Assembly (NCBI RefSeq): GCF_030248535.1
Contig: NZ_JAHGAJ010000017.1
Coordinates: 124,001 to 188,000, forward strand
From: Vibrio sp. D404a
GTDB taxonomy: Bacteria; Pseudomonadota; Gammaproteobacteria; Enterobacterales; Vibrionaceae
Reading direction: 5' to 3'
Length of the DNA: 64,000 nucleotides
Position 1 is the first letter of the stretch. Every line of letters starts with the position of its first letter. Of this stretch, positions 10,584-21,622 are shown one piece after another. Made by a program: the position numbers and the translations under genes. The notes under the pieces were generated by a model. That model was not told where the DNA came from. It made no database searches and saw nothing but the letters and a program-made list of their open reading frames with translations.

Positions 10584-12607
10584 TATTGCTCTTCCATTTG
10601 ATCGATGAACGCTTGGATCTCTGCTGGGTGATTGTGGCTTTCACCAAACTTAGGCAGTACTGGAATGTTATCGTCCTCCAGTAGCTTCAAGCCTTGCTCC
10701 GCTTTAAACAGTTGCTCAGCACGGATAAAGTTGTACTTACGCTGGGTAATACCATCGGCCGTCATGCCATCACGAATAATGGTTGGCTTGATGAATACCA
10801 TCAAATTCTTTTTCTCAACCTGAGTACTGGTCGATTTAAATAGGTGACCAAGCACAGGGATGTCACCCAGTAGCGGCACCTTAGATTCACTCTCTAGTGC
10901 ACGCTCATCAATCAGACCACCAAGCACAAGCATCTGACCATCTTGAACAATCACAGAAGTGTTCAGCTGACGCTTAGCAAAACGAACATCGACCGCACCA
11001 TTCGCACCCAGTACGTTAGACACCTCTTGTTCAATGTTCAGTTGAACCGAGTCGCCCTCGTTAATTTGTGGAACGACTTTCAGCTTAATACCGACTTCTT
11101 TACGATCAACCGTTTGGAATGGGTTATCGTTGCTTGAACCCGCCGTCGAGCCCGTCAGAACTGGGACTTCTTCACCCACAATGAATGAGGCTTCGCCGTT
11201 ATCCATTACGGTAATGCTTGGAGAAGATAGAATATTCGAGTTTGAATCGGTCGCAACCGCGCTGATTAGCGCTGTCCAGTCACCCATAACGACACTTACC
11301 GCGGCGCCATTAACACCAGCCAACGCAGAAGCTAAGGTAGAGTAGTCACCTTCTTTAGTTACCGTATTGAAACCAGTCACGTTGCCGTTTTCATCGGTAA
11401 TCGTTGTCGTTTCCTCTGAGTCTTTTGCTTCCTCTAGGCCTACCATTACGTTACCAATCGATGCACCAGTGTTGCCGTATTGGATCATCGCACCCGTTTC
11501 AAGGTTACCCCACTGCACGCCGAGGTTGACGCCATCACCCTCTGCCATTTCGACGATCAGGGCTTCAATCAATACTTGAGCACGGCGAATATCCAGCTGA
11601 GCGATCACATCTTGCAGGGCATTCATGATGTCTGGCTGTGCTGTAATAACCAGAGAGTTGGTTTCTGCGTGCGCAGAGATCATTACCTGATTACGATTTG
11701 CACTACGGTTTTTGCTTGAGGTCTGCTTCTCTGACTGTAGGTTGTCTGACACACCCTTTAGTACATCGACTAGCTCTTCCGCTTTCGCATACTTAAGGTA
11801 AACCACTTGGTTATTGCCTTTAGTCGCCATCTCAACATCTAGCTGCTCAATCAGCTTTCTTAGACGGCTACGAACCTTAGGGTCACCAGAAATCAGAATC
11901 GCGTTCGTGCGCTCGTCGGCTACCAGTTTAGGCTGTAGGAATGCAGGTGTGTTCTTCGCGTCAGTGGTTTTATTAAGAGCATCAACAATGCGCACCATCT
12001 CGGCTGCAGAAGCGTTTTTCAGCTCTACCACTTCGATCTCTTTGTCACCCGCTTGGTCAACACGCTTGATGATCTCAGCCAAACGGTTAACAACCGCCGC
12101 ACGGCCAGTAATCAGGATGATGTTGGCAGGGTCGTAGTGCACGACGTTACCCGCACCAGCATTATCGTTCAGCTGACGCAAGAGTGGCGATAGTTCGCGT
12201 ACCGATACATTACGCACCGTCACTACACGTGTCACCACACTGTCGCCTTGAATGTTTTCGCGGTCGCCGACCACAGGAATAGCAGAGGTCTTAGAGTCTT
12301 TGGCTTTGATGATCTTCAAAACGCCAGATTCCATCTCAACCACGGCGTAGCCGTACACTTCCAGTACATTGAGGAAGAAGCTGTAATACTGTTCTTCATT
12401 GAGCACGTCATAACTGCGTACATCAATCTTGCCGCGTACCGACGGATCAACGATGATCGTCTTCTCTAAGTTACGGCCAACAATATTAATAAACTCTTGA
12501 ATATCAGTGCCCTTAAAGCTGGCACTAAAATCATTAGCGATGGCTGCTGGTGTGCAGATCAAGCTTCCCGCTAATAACCATGCACTTTTCTTAAACCAAT
12601 GCTTCAC
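10583..12607 (-). CDS. gspD: Type II secretion outer-membrane secretin GspD
   Basis: GspD forms the multimeric outer-membrane channel. The 674-residue precursor has a signal peptide (about residues 1-24, ending AIA), then N0 and N1-N3 periplasmic ring domains, and a C-terminal secretin domain with the VPVLTGS gate region and an S-domain-like tail. The Vibrio secretin is not a lipoprotein, and none of the usual lipobox residues is present here. It follows gspC after 41 bases. Confidence 0.96.
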   Translation of the reverse strand: MKHWFKKSAWLLAGSLICTPAAIANDFSASFKGTDIQEFINIVGRNLEKTIIVDPSVRGKIDVRSYDVLNEEQYYSFFLNVLEVYGYAVVEMESGVLKIIKAKDSKTSAIPVVGDRENIQGDSVVTRVVTVRNVSVRELSPLLRQLNDNAGAGNVVHYDPANIILITGRAAVVNRLAEIIKRVDQAGDKEIEVVELKNASAAEMVRIVDALNKTTDAKNTPAFLQPKLVADERTNAILISGDPKVRSRLRKLIEQLDVEMATKGNNQVVYLKYAKAEELVDVLKGVSDNLQSEKQTSSKNRSANRNQVMISAHAETNSLVITAQPDIMNALQDVIAQLDIRRAQVLIEALIVEMAEGDGVNLGVQWGNLETGAMIQYGNTGASIGNVMVGLEEAKDSEETTTITDENGNVTGFNTVTKEGDYSTLASALAGVNGAAVSVVMGDWTALISAVATDSNSNILSSPSITVMDNGEASFIVGEEVPVLTGSTAGSSNDNPFQTVDRKEVGIKLKVVPQINEGDSVQLNIEQEVSNVLGANGAVDVRFAKRQLNTSVIVQDGQMLVLGGLIDERALESESKVPLLGDIPVLGHLFKSTSTQVEKKNLMVFIKPTIIRDGMTADGITQRKYNFIRAEQLFKAEQGLKLLEDDNIPVLPKFGESHNHPAEIQAFIDQMEEQ

Positions 12608-12648
12608 GTACTACTCCTACACTCTCGCCTTTCGGTAAGCGAAATGTT

Positions 12649-13572
12649 TTAAAATTCGATAAAAATGTCATGCTGCTGTCCGTCTCTTTCGACCACCAAA
12701 TTCAGTTCGGTTAAGTCAGAGATAGAGCGAAAAATCGTGCCCATAGCAGCGGGATCGGTCAGGTCTTGTCCATTAAGCTGAGTCGCGATGTCTCCACTTT
12801 GGAGCCCAACCGATTTAAAAAGTTCGGGATCTTTTCCAGGACTGACGCGATAGCCAATCACATTACCGTCGCGTTTCACTTGTGAAAGACGAACGTATTG
12901 GAAGATTTGTTGTGGGTCTTGGGTGATCTTAGCCTTAATATCTTCCAGCTTCTCTTCCGCAGAACCCGGATTGTTGCCGCGAACCGATGCCGACGCACGC
13001 GGCTTCGCAGGCGCAGATACAGACAGGCGCTTATACTCAAGACCTTCAAGCATCAAGGTTTCATCGCGGCCAGAGTTATCAATAATGACACGATCAATCA
13101 GCACCGCTTTCAGCTTGGCGCGCGTCCCTTCTATTTCTTCACTGATGCCGTAGGTCGCTTGTTTACCACGGTTTGCTATGACCGCTAGGCTACGATTCGG
13201 ATCAGAACTCGCCACCGCCCCCACCAGCACGAGGTTCAAACGTGTTTTAGGGGCGTCTTGAATCACAGGCTGTTCAATAACCTGAGGCGTTTCGGCGTTG
13301 TATTCACCAAATAGATGACTCTTTTGTAGAGATGAGATATCGAGCGTTGATTGCGGTCGAGATGACGACGAGGCTTGCGCCTTCCAAGACGTGATAGATT
13401 GCTCTGCTGGTTCAATCAACCAAGCCAATTGACCCAGAATCCATGCAGAGATAGCGATCAATACACAACAAGTTATCAGGCTCAGCTTCTGCTGAAATAC
13501 AAATCCATTCTCTATTAAGCGGCTCAACAGGGGAGAATTTCCCATGCGATTCTTGAGCTCTAAAAACTTCAC
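12649..13572 (-). CDS. gspC: Type II secretion protein GspC
   Basis: GspC links the inner-membrane platform to the secretin and helps select substrates. The 307-residue protein starts at a GTG (13572); an ATG nine codons later is an alternative. It has one membrane helix at about 31-52, a Pro/Ser-rich linker, the homology region (APKTRLNLVLVG and following) that contacts GspD, and a C-terminal PDZ domain. It is the first gene of the twelve-gene gsp operon, so its promoter should lie in the 290-base gap shared with the divergent hslR. Confidence 0.94.
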   Translation of the reverse strand: MKFLELKNRMGNSPLLSRLIENGFVFQQKLSLITCCVLIAISAWILGQLAWLIEPAEQSITSWKAQASSSSRPQSTLDISSLQKSHLFGEYNAETPQVIEQPVIQDAPKTRLNLVLVGAVASSDPNRSLAVIANRGKQATYGISEEIEGTRAKLKAVLIDRVIIDNSGRDETLMLEGLEYKRLSVSAPAKPRASASVRGNNPGSAEEKLEDIKAKITQDPQQIFQYVRLSQVKRDGNVIGYRVSPGKDPELFKSVGLQSGDIATQLNGQDLTDPAAMGTIFRSISDLTELNLVVERDGQQHDIFIEF

Positions 13573-13770
13573 TTGCCTAAACCCTTCTGTGAAGATGAGA
13601 GCACTAAACCATTAAACTCTCAGCTTTTTTGTTCATTATGACTATATCGTATTACAATTTGATATAGGATCCGAAACTATAACATAGCCGACGCATAAAA
13701 AATCATAACGTGAGCTATTTTGCAGTATGCCTTGAAAAAAAACACATTTGCCACCACTTTAGCTTCTACC

Positions 13771-13792
13771 AAATGTGATAAGCATCATCTAA
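13771..13792. promoter_or_regulatory. Possible CRP-like site between gspC and hslR
   Basis: TGTGA-TAAGCA-TCATC matches 8 of 10 core positions of the CRP consensus (TGTGA-N6-TCACA). It lies 70 bases before hslR and 200 before gspC. The position does not show which gene it would serve, and no convincing -35/-10 pair was identified. Confidence 0.3.
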
Positions 13793-13862
13793 GACAAGTT
13801 GCGAACTGATTTTACTCAGTTAAACCACATTCATTTTCTCACTTTTAAAGGCACAGCGTCCT

Positions 13863-14249
13863 ATGAAAACTGCTAATGAAGCTGTCAGACTAGATAAATG
13901 GTTGTGGGCAGCACGCTTTTACAAAACTCGTTCGATTGCTCGTAATATGGTCGATGGTGGTAAAGTCCACTATAATGGTCAACGCAGCAAACCAAGCAAA
14001 ATCGTAGAACTTGGGGCAGTCATCGCACTGCGTCAAGGCAATGAAGAAAAGACGGTCACGATCGAGAAGATTTCCGATCAACGCCGCGGAGCTCCAGAAG
14101 CTCAAACCCTTTACACTGAAACGAAAGAGAGCTTGGCAAAGCGTGAAGCACACGCCCAACAGCGTAAATTACATGCACATAACCCAAGCCCAGATCGTCG
14201 TCCTGACAAAAAGCAACGTCGTGACATCATCAAGTTCAAGCATCAATAA
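13863..14249 (+). CDS. hslR: Heat shock protein 15 (ribosome-associated, S4 domain)
   Basis: Hsp15 binds 50S subunits that still carry nascent-chain tRNA after translation aborts and helps to recycle them. The 128-residue protein has an S4 RNA-binding domain at residues 8-55 (VRLDKWLWAARFYKTR is diagnostic) and a very basic C-terminal tail. hslO follows after 18 bases, the standard hslR-hslO heat/oxidative-stress pair. Confidence 0.95.
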   Translation: MKTANEAVRLDKWLWAARFYKTRSIARNMVDGGKVHYNGQRSKPSKIVELGAVIALRQGNEEKTVTIEKISDQRRGAPEAQTLYTETKESLAKREAHAQQRKLHAHNPSPDRRPDKKQRRDIIKFKHQ

Positions 14250-14267
14250 GCTAGAAGGAATCGCCAA

Positions 14268-15146
14268 ATGGCAAACAATGTTTTAAATCGCTACCTATTT
14301 GAAGACCTATCGGTACGTGGTGAATTGGTACAACTGGACGAAGCGTACCAACAAATTATTTCTAGCAAGGAATACCCAGCGGCTATTCAAAAGCTTCTTG
14401 GTGAGCTATTGGTTTCAACTACTCTTCTTACTGCGACTCTAAAGTTTGAAGGCTCTATCACTATGCAGCTGCAAGGTGACGGCCCAGTATCTCTAGCAGT
14501 AATTAACGGTGACCACGATCAGAAGATCCGTGGTGTTGCGCGTTTTGAAGGTGACATTGCTGATGACGCGGGTCTACACGACCTAATGGGTAAAGGCTAC
14601 CTAGTTATCACTATCGATCCTAAGAAAGGTGAGCGTTACCAAGGTATTGTGGCACTTGAGGGCGACACACTAGCCGACGTTCTTGAAGGCTACTTCGCAA
14701 ACTCAGAGCAACTGAAAACACGCCTATGGCTACGTACTGGTGAGCACGAAGGCAAACCACACGCAGCGGGTATGCTTCTACAAATCATGCCAGATGGCAC
14801 AGGTACACCGGATGACTTCGAGCACCTAGAGCAGCTAACAGCAACAGTAAAAGACGAAGAGCTATTCTCTCTAGAAGCGAACGAGCTTCTATACCGTCTA
14901 TACAACCAAGAGAAGGTTCAGCTGTTTACGCCTCAACCGGTTGAGTTCTTCTGTGGTTGTTCTCGTGAACGCAGTGGCGCAGCTATCATTACTGTGTCTC
15001 AAGAAGAGATCTACAGCATCATCAGCACCGAAGGTAGCGTTGCTCTACACTGTGATTACTGTGGCACAAGCTACGCTTTTGATAAGAACGATGTTGATGC
15101 ACTGTTCGCAGAAGCAGCAGATAAAGGCAGCAATACGGTTCATTAA
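14268..15146 (+). CDS. hslO: Redox-regulated chaperone Hsp33
   Basis: Hsp33 is a cytoplasmic holdase that becomes active when hypochlorite or peroxide oxidises its zinc site. The 292-residue protein has the N-terminal Hsp33 fold and the C-terminal redox switch with all four cysteines: C229-x-C231 and C262-x-x-C265. Co-transcription with hslR is likely. The unit ends at a clear terminator. Confidence 0.97.
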   Translation: MANNVLNRYLFEDLSVRGELVQLDEAYQQIISSKEYPAAIQKLLGELLVSTTLLTATLKFEGSITMQLQGDGPVSLAVINGDHDQKIRGVARFEGDIADDAGLHDLMGKGYLVITIDPKKGERYQGIVALEGDTLADVLEGYFANSEQLKTRLWLRTGEHEGKPHAAGMLLQIMPDGTGTPDDFEHLEQLTATVKDEELFSLEANELLYRLYNQEKVQLFTPQPVEFFCGCSRERSGAAIITVSQEEIYSIISTEGSVALHCDYCGTSYAFDKNDVDALFAEAADKGSNTVH

Positions 15147-15177
15147 TTTACGCCGTTCTAAAAACACGTAATTTAAA

Positions 15178-15211
15178 CCAAAAAGGCCAGCGCAAAGCTG
15201 GCCTTTTTTGT
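15178..15211 (+). terminator. Rho-independent terminator after hslO
   Basis: The stem AAAGGCCAGC/GCTGGCCTTT with a four-base loop is followed by a T-run. Confidence 0.87.
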
Positions 15212-15483
15212 GATCAAATTAGCGCAAATCTCGTAACATCTCGTAATAAAATCACCGCTTAATTTTAATCAATTAATAATGTTCAAGCCCCTAGCGCAAA
15301 GGTTTGCGTACAGGATAGACTAGTTGGGCCAATATGTGACGAGACACTTAAAACCCCATGGAAATTATGGATAAATTTTGAGCTACATCCCTGTTTCCCC
15401 CAGGTCTCGTTGCTAGCATGGTGAGCAGATAAGAATAAAAAATTAATACAAAATCCCTACAAAATATCCTACAAGGAGCACCT
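15212..15483 (+). promoter_or_regulatory. pckA upstream region
   Basis: After the hslO terminator there is about 270 bases of AT-rich sequence without an ORF. It should contain the pckA promoter. One TGTGA half-site is present at 15334, but its partner half is poor, so I do not call a CRP site. An AAGGAG ribosome site ends this region. Confidence 0.4.
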
Positions 15484-17109
15484 ATGACCGTTATGGAACA
15501 TACAAAGGCTGCACAAATTGATCTTACTAAACACGGACTTACTGGCGTAACTGAAGTACTGCGTAACCCTAGTTACGAGCAATTGTTCGTGGAAGAAACT
15601 CTTCCAGGCTTAGAAGGCTACGAAAAAGGCGTAGTGACTGAACTTGGCTCTGTTGCTGTTGACACTGGTATCTTTACTGGCCGCTCACCAAAAGATAAGT
15701 ACATTGTTAAAGATGACACAACTCGCGATACCATGTGGTGGTCAGATCAAGGCAAAAATGATAACAAACCAATTACAACTGAAGTGTGGAACGACCTTAA
15801 AGAACTCGTGACTACACAGCTGTCTGGCAAGCGCCTATTTGTGATTGACGGTTACTGTGGTGCTAACCCAGATACACGCCTAAGCGTACGTATTATCACT
15901 GAAGTAGCGTGGCAAGCGCACTTCGTTAAGAACATGTTCATCCGCCCAACAGAAGAAGAGCTGGCAACATTCGAACCAGACTTCGTTGTTATGAACGGCG
16001 CGAAGACAACCAACCCGAAATGGCAAGAACACGGCCTAAACTCTGAAAACTTTGTGGCGTTCAACCTGACTGAGCGTGTACAAATCATCGGTGGTACTTG
16101 GTACGGCGGTGAGATGAAGAAAGGCATGTTCGCAATGATGAACTACCTACTTCCACTGCAAGGCATCGCTTCTATGCACTGTAGCGCGAACGTAGGCGAG
16201 AAAGGCGACGTAGCGGTATTCTTCGGCCTATCAGGTACAGGTAAAACAACGCTATCTACAGACCCTAAACGTCAACTTATCGGTGACGATGAGCACGGTT
16301 GGGATGACGACGGTATCTTCAACTTCGAAGGTGGCTGTTACGCGAAGACAATTCGTCTATCGAAAGAAGCAGAACCAGAGATCTACAACGCAATCCGTCG
16401 TGATGCACTGCTAGAGAACGTAACAGTACGTGGCGATGGCTCTATCGACTTTGATGATGGCTCTAAAACAGAAAACACACGTGTTTCTTACCCGATCCAC
16501 CACATCGATAACATTGTTAAGCCAGTATCTAAAGCAGGCCATGCGAAGAAAGTTATCTTCCTGACTGCGGATGCGTTTGGCGTTCTACCTCCAGTTTCTA
16601 AACTGACTCCAGAGCAAACCAAGTACCACTTCCTATCTGGCTTCACAGCGAAACTAGCCGGTACTGAGCGTGGCATCACTGAGCCGACTCCAACGTTCTC
16701 TGCAGCGTTTGGCGCAGCGTTCCTAACACTACACCCAACTCAGTACGCTGAAGTACTAGTGAAGCGTATGGAAGCAGCAGGCGCAGAAGCGTACCTAGTA
16801 AACACAGGTTGGAACGGCAGCGGCAAGCGTATCTCTATCCAAGATACTCGCGGCATCATTGACGCAATCCTAGATGGCTCAATCGACGATGCAGAAACTA
16901 AGGTTATCCCTATGTTTAACCTTGAGGTGCCATTGGCGCTGCACGACGTGGATTCTGGCATTCTAGACCCACGTGATACGTACACAGATCCACTACAGTG
17001 GGAAAGCAAAGCAAAAGACCTTGCGGAGCGCTTCATCAACAACTTTGATAAGTACACCGACAACGACGAAGGTAAGGCGCTGGTATCTGCTGGCCCGCAA
17101 CTGGATTAA
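15484..17109 (+). CDS. pckA: Phosphoenolpyruvate carboxykinase (ATP)
   Basis: PckA converts oxaloacetate plus ATP to PEP, CO2 and ADP, the first committed step of gluconeogenesis from organic and amino acids. The 541-residue enzyme has the kinase-1a loop GLSGTGKTT (248-256), the kinase-2 motif GDDEHGW and the R-x-S-Y/P-x-H region near residue 340. Start at the ATG at 15484 with AAGGAG upstream. Monocistronic, bounded by terminators. Confidence 0.97.
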   Translation: MTVMEHTKAAQIDLTKHGLTGVTEVLRNPSYEQLFVEETLPGLEGYEKGVVTELGSVAVDTGIFTGRSPKDKYIVKDDTTRDTMWWSDQGKNDNKPITTEVWNDLKELVTTQLSGKRLFVIDGYCGANPDTRLSVRIITEVAWQAHFVKNMFIRPTEEELATFEPDFVVMNGAKTTNPKWQEHGLNSENFVAFNLTERVQIIGGTWYGGEMKKGMFAMMNYLLPLQGIASMHCSANVGEKGDVAVFFGLSGTGKTTLSTDPKRQLIGDDEHGWDDDGIFNFEGGCYAKTIRLSKEAEPEIYNAIRRDALLENVTVRGDGSIDFDDGSKTENTRVSYPIHHIDNIVKPVSKAGHAKKVIFLTADAFGVLPPVSKLTPEQTKYHFLSGFTAKLAGTERGITEPTPTFSAAFGAAFLTLHPTQYAEVLVKRMEAAGAEAYLVNTGWNGSGKRISIQDTRGIIDAILDGSIDDAETKVIPMFNLEVPLALHDVDSGILDPRDTYTDPLQWESKAKDLAERFINNFDKYTDNDEGKALVSAGPQLD

Positions 17110-17173
17110 TTGTTCACTCTGCTCTGAGAGCGTGACGCGTAAGCCGATGCTCTCTTAAAAACGATATTTTTGT

Positions 17174-17206
17174 AGCAAGCCCCTCTTTTGAGGGGCTTTT
17201 TTGTTG
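17174..17206 (+). terminator. Rho-independent terminator after pckA
   Basis: Perfect stem AAGCCCCTC/GAGGGGCTT with a TTTT loop and a T-run. Confidence 0.88.
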
Positions 17207-17268
17207 CCGCAGCGCCTATTTTGTTCCACTCTATTTTGAGCAACGAAGAAATGGAAGGTGTGCAAGGA

Positions 17269-19239
17269 ATGAAAAGAGTCATCATGGTGGTTGGGATTGT
17301 GTTATCTGTCCTAGTCGCAGCCGTCGCAACGCTGCTGCTTGGTTTACAGACCCAGTACCGCACTGACATCGCGAATTTCTTGCTCAAGCACACCACTGCC
17401 GACTCAATCACAGTGGAAGATGTCAATTATCAAGCCCCTTATGAGCTGACCTTACAAGGTATCACGCTCAACGCGGAAAACGAATCACCGAGCTACATCG
17501 ACAAACTCCAACTATGGCTCAACCCAAATAGCTTTCTCACCGCTCGCCTCGAACTCGACTCGCTATTAATCAGTGGCGTTCAATGGCAAGGCCCTGAATT
17601 AGAAATCCTGAAACAGCGCCTCTCTCAACCAGACATTACCCTTCATCAGCTAGCGATCAACAACCTAGACTTCTCAACGCCTGAGTACAGCGCTCGTGAC
17701 GTTGATATCCAGATTGCGCAGCCAGATTGGTCGAGCACGCAACAACTGCTGCCCAACGGAAAGATTCAGCTCAAGGCTGGGCAGATCTTTTGGCAAAACG
17801 AGGCCCTAGACAATTTCCTCATCGACCTAGATCTAAAAGCCCATGACAGCACACTCTACGGGGCATCGTTTGAGTGGCGTGGTGCCAAGGTATCAGGTCA
17901 GGCAGAGCAATATCCGACGGGGTGGTCACTGATCAATGTGACCATCGATGGCTTGCGCCTCAACCAGCAACAAACTCAGCAACTGCAACGTGCAGATTGG
18001 CGTGTCTCGGGGTTCAACGTCAGCCACATTAACAGCCTCGACATCCTCAAAAGCGATATTGCTTGGCAAGATGGTCACCTTGCTGCGTTCAGCGCATCCT
18101 TGGAAAACATTCAGCTTCCTTTCAAGGTTTGGCAGCAACAGCAGGGTTATTTTTCTCTACAGGCGGAGAGTGTCTCTCTACAACAAGAGCAGTGGATTGA
18201 CCCCAACCTAAAGCTGACTCTACAAGAAAATGAGATCGAGATTAATGACTTTTATAGCCAGTGGCAGCAAGGCAGCATACAACTCAATGGCCGCGTGACC
18301 CCTCAAACCGTTCAACTCCAAGAGCTGGATGTGCGCGGAGTAAAATGGGTCACGGAGTCAACACAAGACAGCGAGCCTCTATCTCTATTGCAACCTTGGC
18401 TACAGGGCATCAACTCACTATCGATTGCAAGGCTGAACGTCGAGCGCAGCCAACGCATTCAATTGGCACGACAACCTTATTGGCAGGTTTCTGGCTTGCA
18501 CATCGAGGGGCAAGATCTTAGCCTGATTGAACAAGGAAAATGGGGATTGTGGGAAGGCGAACTGAACGCCAGCGCCAATGATGCCAGTTACCAAAGTATC
18601 CTCTCAGCACAGCCCGTGATTGAGATGAGCAGTCACCAAGGCAAGTGGACGCTCAAGAGACTCTTTGCACCGCTCAAGCAGGGTTATATTGAGGCTCAAG
18701 CCACAGTCGACTTCAATCAAGTCAGCCAGCCATGGCAAGCAACCATCAGCGCCGATGGCTTACCACTGTCGCCATTCGCTCCCTACTTAACATTGCCATT
18801 TGATGCATCAGGTATCGGTGAATTTGAACTGCAGGCATCTGGTTTAGCCGGCGACGACCTAATGCTGAGACATTCAGTCACCGGAAGCCTAGAGGGCAGT
18901 ATTCGCAATGGCGTGATTAACTTCACCCCTAACAACAACCAGACCAATGAGCCCCAAAAAGACGAAGTGCCACAATCCAACATCGTGAACTTCGAAATCT
19001 CAGATATCAAAGCCGACTTAAACCGCGGTCACCTGTCATTACCGTCTTTGCACATTATTGGTGCAACACAACAAGGCGACCAGCCTCAGCCAGTGACACT
19101 GACGGGAGAGGTCAATGGAGAGCTGGATATGGTGACACCGCACAAGCACACTCTACAGCTCACTTTGTCGAGTGAGTGCTACCAAGTCTCTGGCCCAGTG
19201 AACCAAGCCAAGCTCACTCAAAAAGATAACTGCCAATAA
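17269..19239 (+). CDS. AsmA-family protein
   Basis: AsmA-family proteins are inner-membrane-anchored, mostly periplasmic proteins implicated in outer-membrane lipid homeostasis. The frame is open from 17188, but that start lies inside the pckA terminator. I place the start at 17269, giving 656 residues with an N-terminal membrane anchor (MKRVIMVVGIVLSVLV); ATGs at 17251 and 17284 are also possible. The rest is a long beta-rich stretch of amphipathic repeats with a Gln-rich composition, typical of AsmA/TamB-like chains. No enzymatic motif is visible. It is transcribed alone, between pckA and a converging gene. Confidence 0.75.
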   Translation: MKRVIMVVGIVLSVLVAAVATLLLGLQTQYRTDIANFLLKHTTADSITVEDVNYQAPYELTLQGITLNAENESPSYIDKLQLWLNPNSFLTARLELDSLLISGVQWQGPELEILKQRLSQPDITLHQLAINNLDFSTPEYSARDVDIQIAQPDWSSTQQLLPNGKIQLKAGQIFWQNEALDNFLIDLDLKAHDSTLYGASFEWRGAKVSGQAEQYPTGWSLINVTIDGLRLNQQQTQQLQRADWRVSGFNVSHINSLDILKSDIAWQDGHLAAFSASLENIQLPFKVWQQQQGYFSLQAESVSLQQEQWIDPNLKLTLQENEIEINDFYSQWQQGSIQLNGRVTPQTVQLQELDVRGVKWVTESTQDSEPLSLLQPWLQGINSLSIARLNVERSQRIQLARQPYWQVSGLHIEGQDLSLIEQGKWGLWEGELNASANDASYQSILSAQPVIEMSSHQGKWTLKRLFAPLKQGYIEAQATVDFNQVSQPWQATISADGLPLSPFAPYLTLPFDASGIGEFELQASGLAGDDLMLRHSVTGSLEGSIRNGVINFTPNNNQTNEPQKDEVPQSNIVNFEISDIKADLNRGHLSLPSLHIIGATQQGDQPQPVTLTGEVNGELDMVTPHKHTLQLTLSSECYQVSGPVNQAKLTQKDNCQ

Positions 19240-19282
19240 AAACGCCACTCATCGAGAGTGACGTAATTTAAGATGTTAGAGC

Positions 19283-20218
19283 TTATTCCGAGACGTTTTG
19301 TGTGTAGCTAAGAACCTTTTTATAGTCTGGAATCAACATGTAGGTGCCAGTAAACTCAACCGCTTCCACATCACCACTGTGAATCGTCACATGAATGATG
19401 ATACGCGCCTTACGACCCGAGGCTAATCGGTCTAAATCGCCACTGATGCCATCGAGCGATGTCGAAGCCACAGGGTTTTGCTCAACCGGATGACGGTAGC
19501 GAATGTTGCTGTCAGCTAACACGATATCACCTGTCAGGCCACGCTCTTTCATTAGCAACCACGTCATACCCCACCCCGTCAGTGTCGCCAGAGTAAACGC
19601 TGAGCCCGCAAACATGGTGTTATGAGGATTGAGGTTAGGGTTAAGCTGAGCACTACACTCAAACTGGTAACCTGTGTATTGGTTTATCTTGATGCCCATC
19701 TTGTCACTGATAGGGATCTGATGTTCCCAACGCTGCTGTAGCTCATTACACCATTCAGGTTTACGCAATACGTCTGCCATTGGGTCGAGATGTTTTACCA
19801 TCTGCTGGTGACGCACCGGACCACGTTGATCGTTAATCTCACCACGACGCTCAAAGCTGTTCTTCTCATAGAATGAGATCGCATCTTCACGCGCATTACA
19901 CACCAAACGTTTCGCGCCCTCTTGGCGAGCCAGAGATTCCAGTGCAACCAAGATAAGAGAACCCATACCCTTGCTACGGCGTGAGTTTTTCACCGCCATA
20001 TAGCGAATTTGGCCTTCGAGATCAGGGGTAATGTAGAGACGGCCAATCGCCATCGGTCGACCACGACCATCGACAATCATTCGATGATGACTCATGCCAT
20101 CGTATTCATCACGCTCTGAGCCAACTGGCATGCGCCACGGCTCACGCAGCATCTGCCAACGAAAGTGATAATATTTATTGAGTTGATTCTCCGTGGTCGG
20201 AGTAATGAGTTTAAACAT
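19283..20218 (-). CDS. Bifunctional GNAT acetyltransferase / hotdog thioesterase (YiiD/FabY type)
   Basis: Two domains are fused. The N-terminal half (about 1-150) is a GNAT acyltransferase with an acetyl-CoA loop around residues 80-92 (NSRRSKGMGS). The C-terminal half (about 165-305) is a hotdog thioesterase domain with PHNTMFAGSAF. The same fusion occurs in E. coli YiiD, also called FabY and linked to fatty-acid synthesis initiation. The order yihY-dtd-yiiD is the same as in E. coli. The substrate is not evident from sequence. Confidence 0.82.
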   Translation of the reverse strand: MFKLITPTTENQLNKYYHFRWQMLREPWRMPVGSERDEYDGMSHHRMIVDGRGRPMAIGRLYITPDLEGQIRYMAVKNSRRSKGMGSLILVALESLARQEGAKRLVCNAREDAISFYEKNSFERRGEINDQRGPVRHQQMVKHLDPMADVLRKPEWCNELQQRWEHQIPISDKMGIKINQYTGYQFECSAQLNPNLNPHNTMFAGSAFTLATLTGWGMTWLLMKERGLTGDIVLADSNIRYRHPVEQNPVASTSLDGISGDLDRLASGRKARIIIHVTIHSGDVEAVEFTGTYMLIPDYKKVLSYTQNVSE

Positions 20219-20234
20219 GCTTATTCCTTTAAGC

Positions 20235-20669
20235 TTAAACCTGTAGCCAGAATGTCACTGGGCCATCATTGACCAGAGAAACCTTCATATCTGCTGCAAA
20301 TCGGCCACGTTCCGTTGGCAATACTGATTCACACTGATCCGAGAAATAGTCGTAAAGACGCTCAGCATCCGCTGGGTGAGCACCACGAGAGAACCCGGCA
20401 CGCGTCCCTTTCTTAGTATCTGCTGGCAGCGTAAATTGCGAAACGACCAATACCTTGCCCTCAACCTGTTTAACGTTGAGGTTCATTTTTCCGTCTTCAT
20501 CTTCGAACACACGGTAGGTCGTGACACGCTCCATTAAGCGCTTCGCCTTGGCTTCGTCGTCGTCTCTTTCAACGCCGAGTAACACCAATAAGCCCTTATC
20601 AATTTCGCCAACTACCTCACCATCAACGCGAACGGCCGCTTCACTTACTCTTTGAATCAGTGCTATCAC
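20235..20669 (-). CDS. dtd: D-aminoacyl-tRNA deacylase
   Basis: DTD hydrolyses D-aminoacyl-tRNA (and Gly-tRNA-Ala) and so proofreads chirality. I use a GTG start at 20669 with AAGGA seven bases upstream, giving 144 residues, the usual family length. A longer frame to 20774 lies inside yihY. Both catalytic signatures are present: SQFTL in the middle and [10 protein letters not shown] at the C-terminus (the Gly-cisPro motif). The start overlaps the 3' end of yihY by 29 bases, so the two are probably translationally coupled. Confidence 0.95.
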   Translation of the reverse strand: MIALIQRVSEAAVRVDGEVVGEIDKGLLVLLGVERDDDEAKAKRLMERVTTYRVFEDEDGKMNLNVKQVEGKVLVVSQFTLPADTKKGTRAGFSRGAHPADAERLYDYFSDQCESVLPTERGRFAADMKVSLVNDGPVTFWLQV

Positions 20670-21582
20670 TGTGATTTCCTTGTTCTGGAACTTCTTGACT
20701 ATCGGTAGAGTGTACCATTTCTTTCGCCTCACTCCACTGTTCACGCTCACCCAGTGCCGCAGTAACCTCAGCACCCACCAGAACGATTAACCAACACAAG
20801 TAAACCCAGACAAACAGAATCGGAATCGCCGCCAGTGCGCCGTAGATAAGTTGATATGACGGGAACTGAGTAATGTAAGCCGCAAAGCCTTTCTTACTCA
20901 ATTCAAACAGCAGGGCGGCCACCAACGAGCCCGCCGCCGCGTGAGAAAAGTTGACCTTTTTGTTCGGAACCAACAAGTACAAGCCAAAGAAAGTGAAGAA
21001 AGAGAGGATTAATGGCAGCTTGCGAATCACAAAATTATACAGACCCGATACCGCTTCGTTTTGCAGTAGAGTCAGTGAGGTCACGTACGAGGTTGCGGCG
21101 ATACTGGCTCCGACCAAAATCGGGCCGAGAGTTAAAACCATCCAGTACATTGAGAAAGAGTGAACCGGACGACGCTTGCCCTTCACTCGCCAGATGTAAT
21201 TCAGGTTTTTATCGATGTTGGAGATCAGCATCATTGCAGCAATAAACAAGAAGCCACTACCAACTGCGGTCATCTTGCCGGTATTTGCGACGAAATCCTG
21301 CAAAGCGTTGTGTACGGCATCACCAGAGGCAGGGACAAAATTATTGATAATGAATTTCTGAATCACGATCCCTACATCGGCAAACACCGAAAAAGAGGAG
21401 AGTATCGATAACAATACCGCCAGCATCGGGACAATAGACAGCAGAGTGATGTACGCCAAGTAGCCAGCATTCACATTTACCCGATCGTGTTTCATCCTTG
21501 CTATCAGGTAGTGCGAGAACGCGATGCTGAGCGTGGTTGTCTTTTGGATCTTCAACTTGTAACTCCCATGTAACTCGTTCAT
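20641..21582 (-). CDS. yihY: YihY/BrkB-family inner-membrane protein
   Basis: A polytopic membrane protein of 313 residues with about six hydrophobic segments (near 35-65, 90-120, 135-165, 180-205, 215-240 and 245-275). It contains the family's N-terminal region with [15 protein letters not shown]. The family was once misassigned as RNase BN; its biochemical role is not settled. The C-terminus is charged and Ser/Asp-rich. Upstream partner of dtd in a conserved operon. Confidence 0.85.
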   Translation of the reverse strand: MNELHGSYKLKIQKTTTLSIAFSHYLIARMKHDRVNVNAGYLAYITLLSIVPMLAVLLSILSSFSVFADVGIVIQKFIINNFVPASGDAVHNALQDFVANTGKMTAVGSGFLFIAAMMLISNIDKNLNYIWRVKGKRRPVHSFSMYWMVLTLGPILVGASIAATSYVTSLTLLQNEAVSGLYNFVIRKLPLILSFFTFFGLYLLVPNKKVNFSHAAAGSLVAALLFELSKKGFAAYITQFPSYQLIYGALAAIPILFVWVYLCWLIVLVGAEVTAALGEREQWSEAKEMVHSTDSQEVPEQGNHSDSTDSKSK

Positions 21583-21622
21583 AGTCCTAATAATGTTGAT
21601 TATTTGTATATAGGAACCAAGG

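Noticed and set aside
2872..13572. Possible missing gspO (prepilin peptidase) in the gsp operon
   Set aside because: All twelve genes C to N are accounted for and no gap could hold it; in vibrios the peptidase is usually encoded with the type IV pilus genes.
17188..17268. Longer N-terminus for the AsmA-family protein
   Set aside because: It would start inside the pckA terminator hairpin and lacks a ribosome site.
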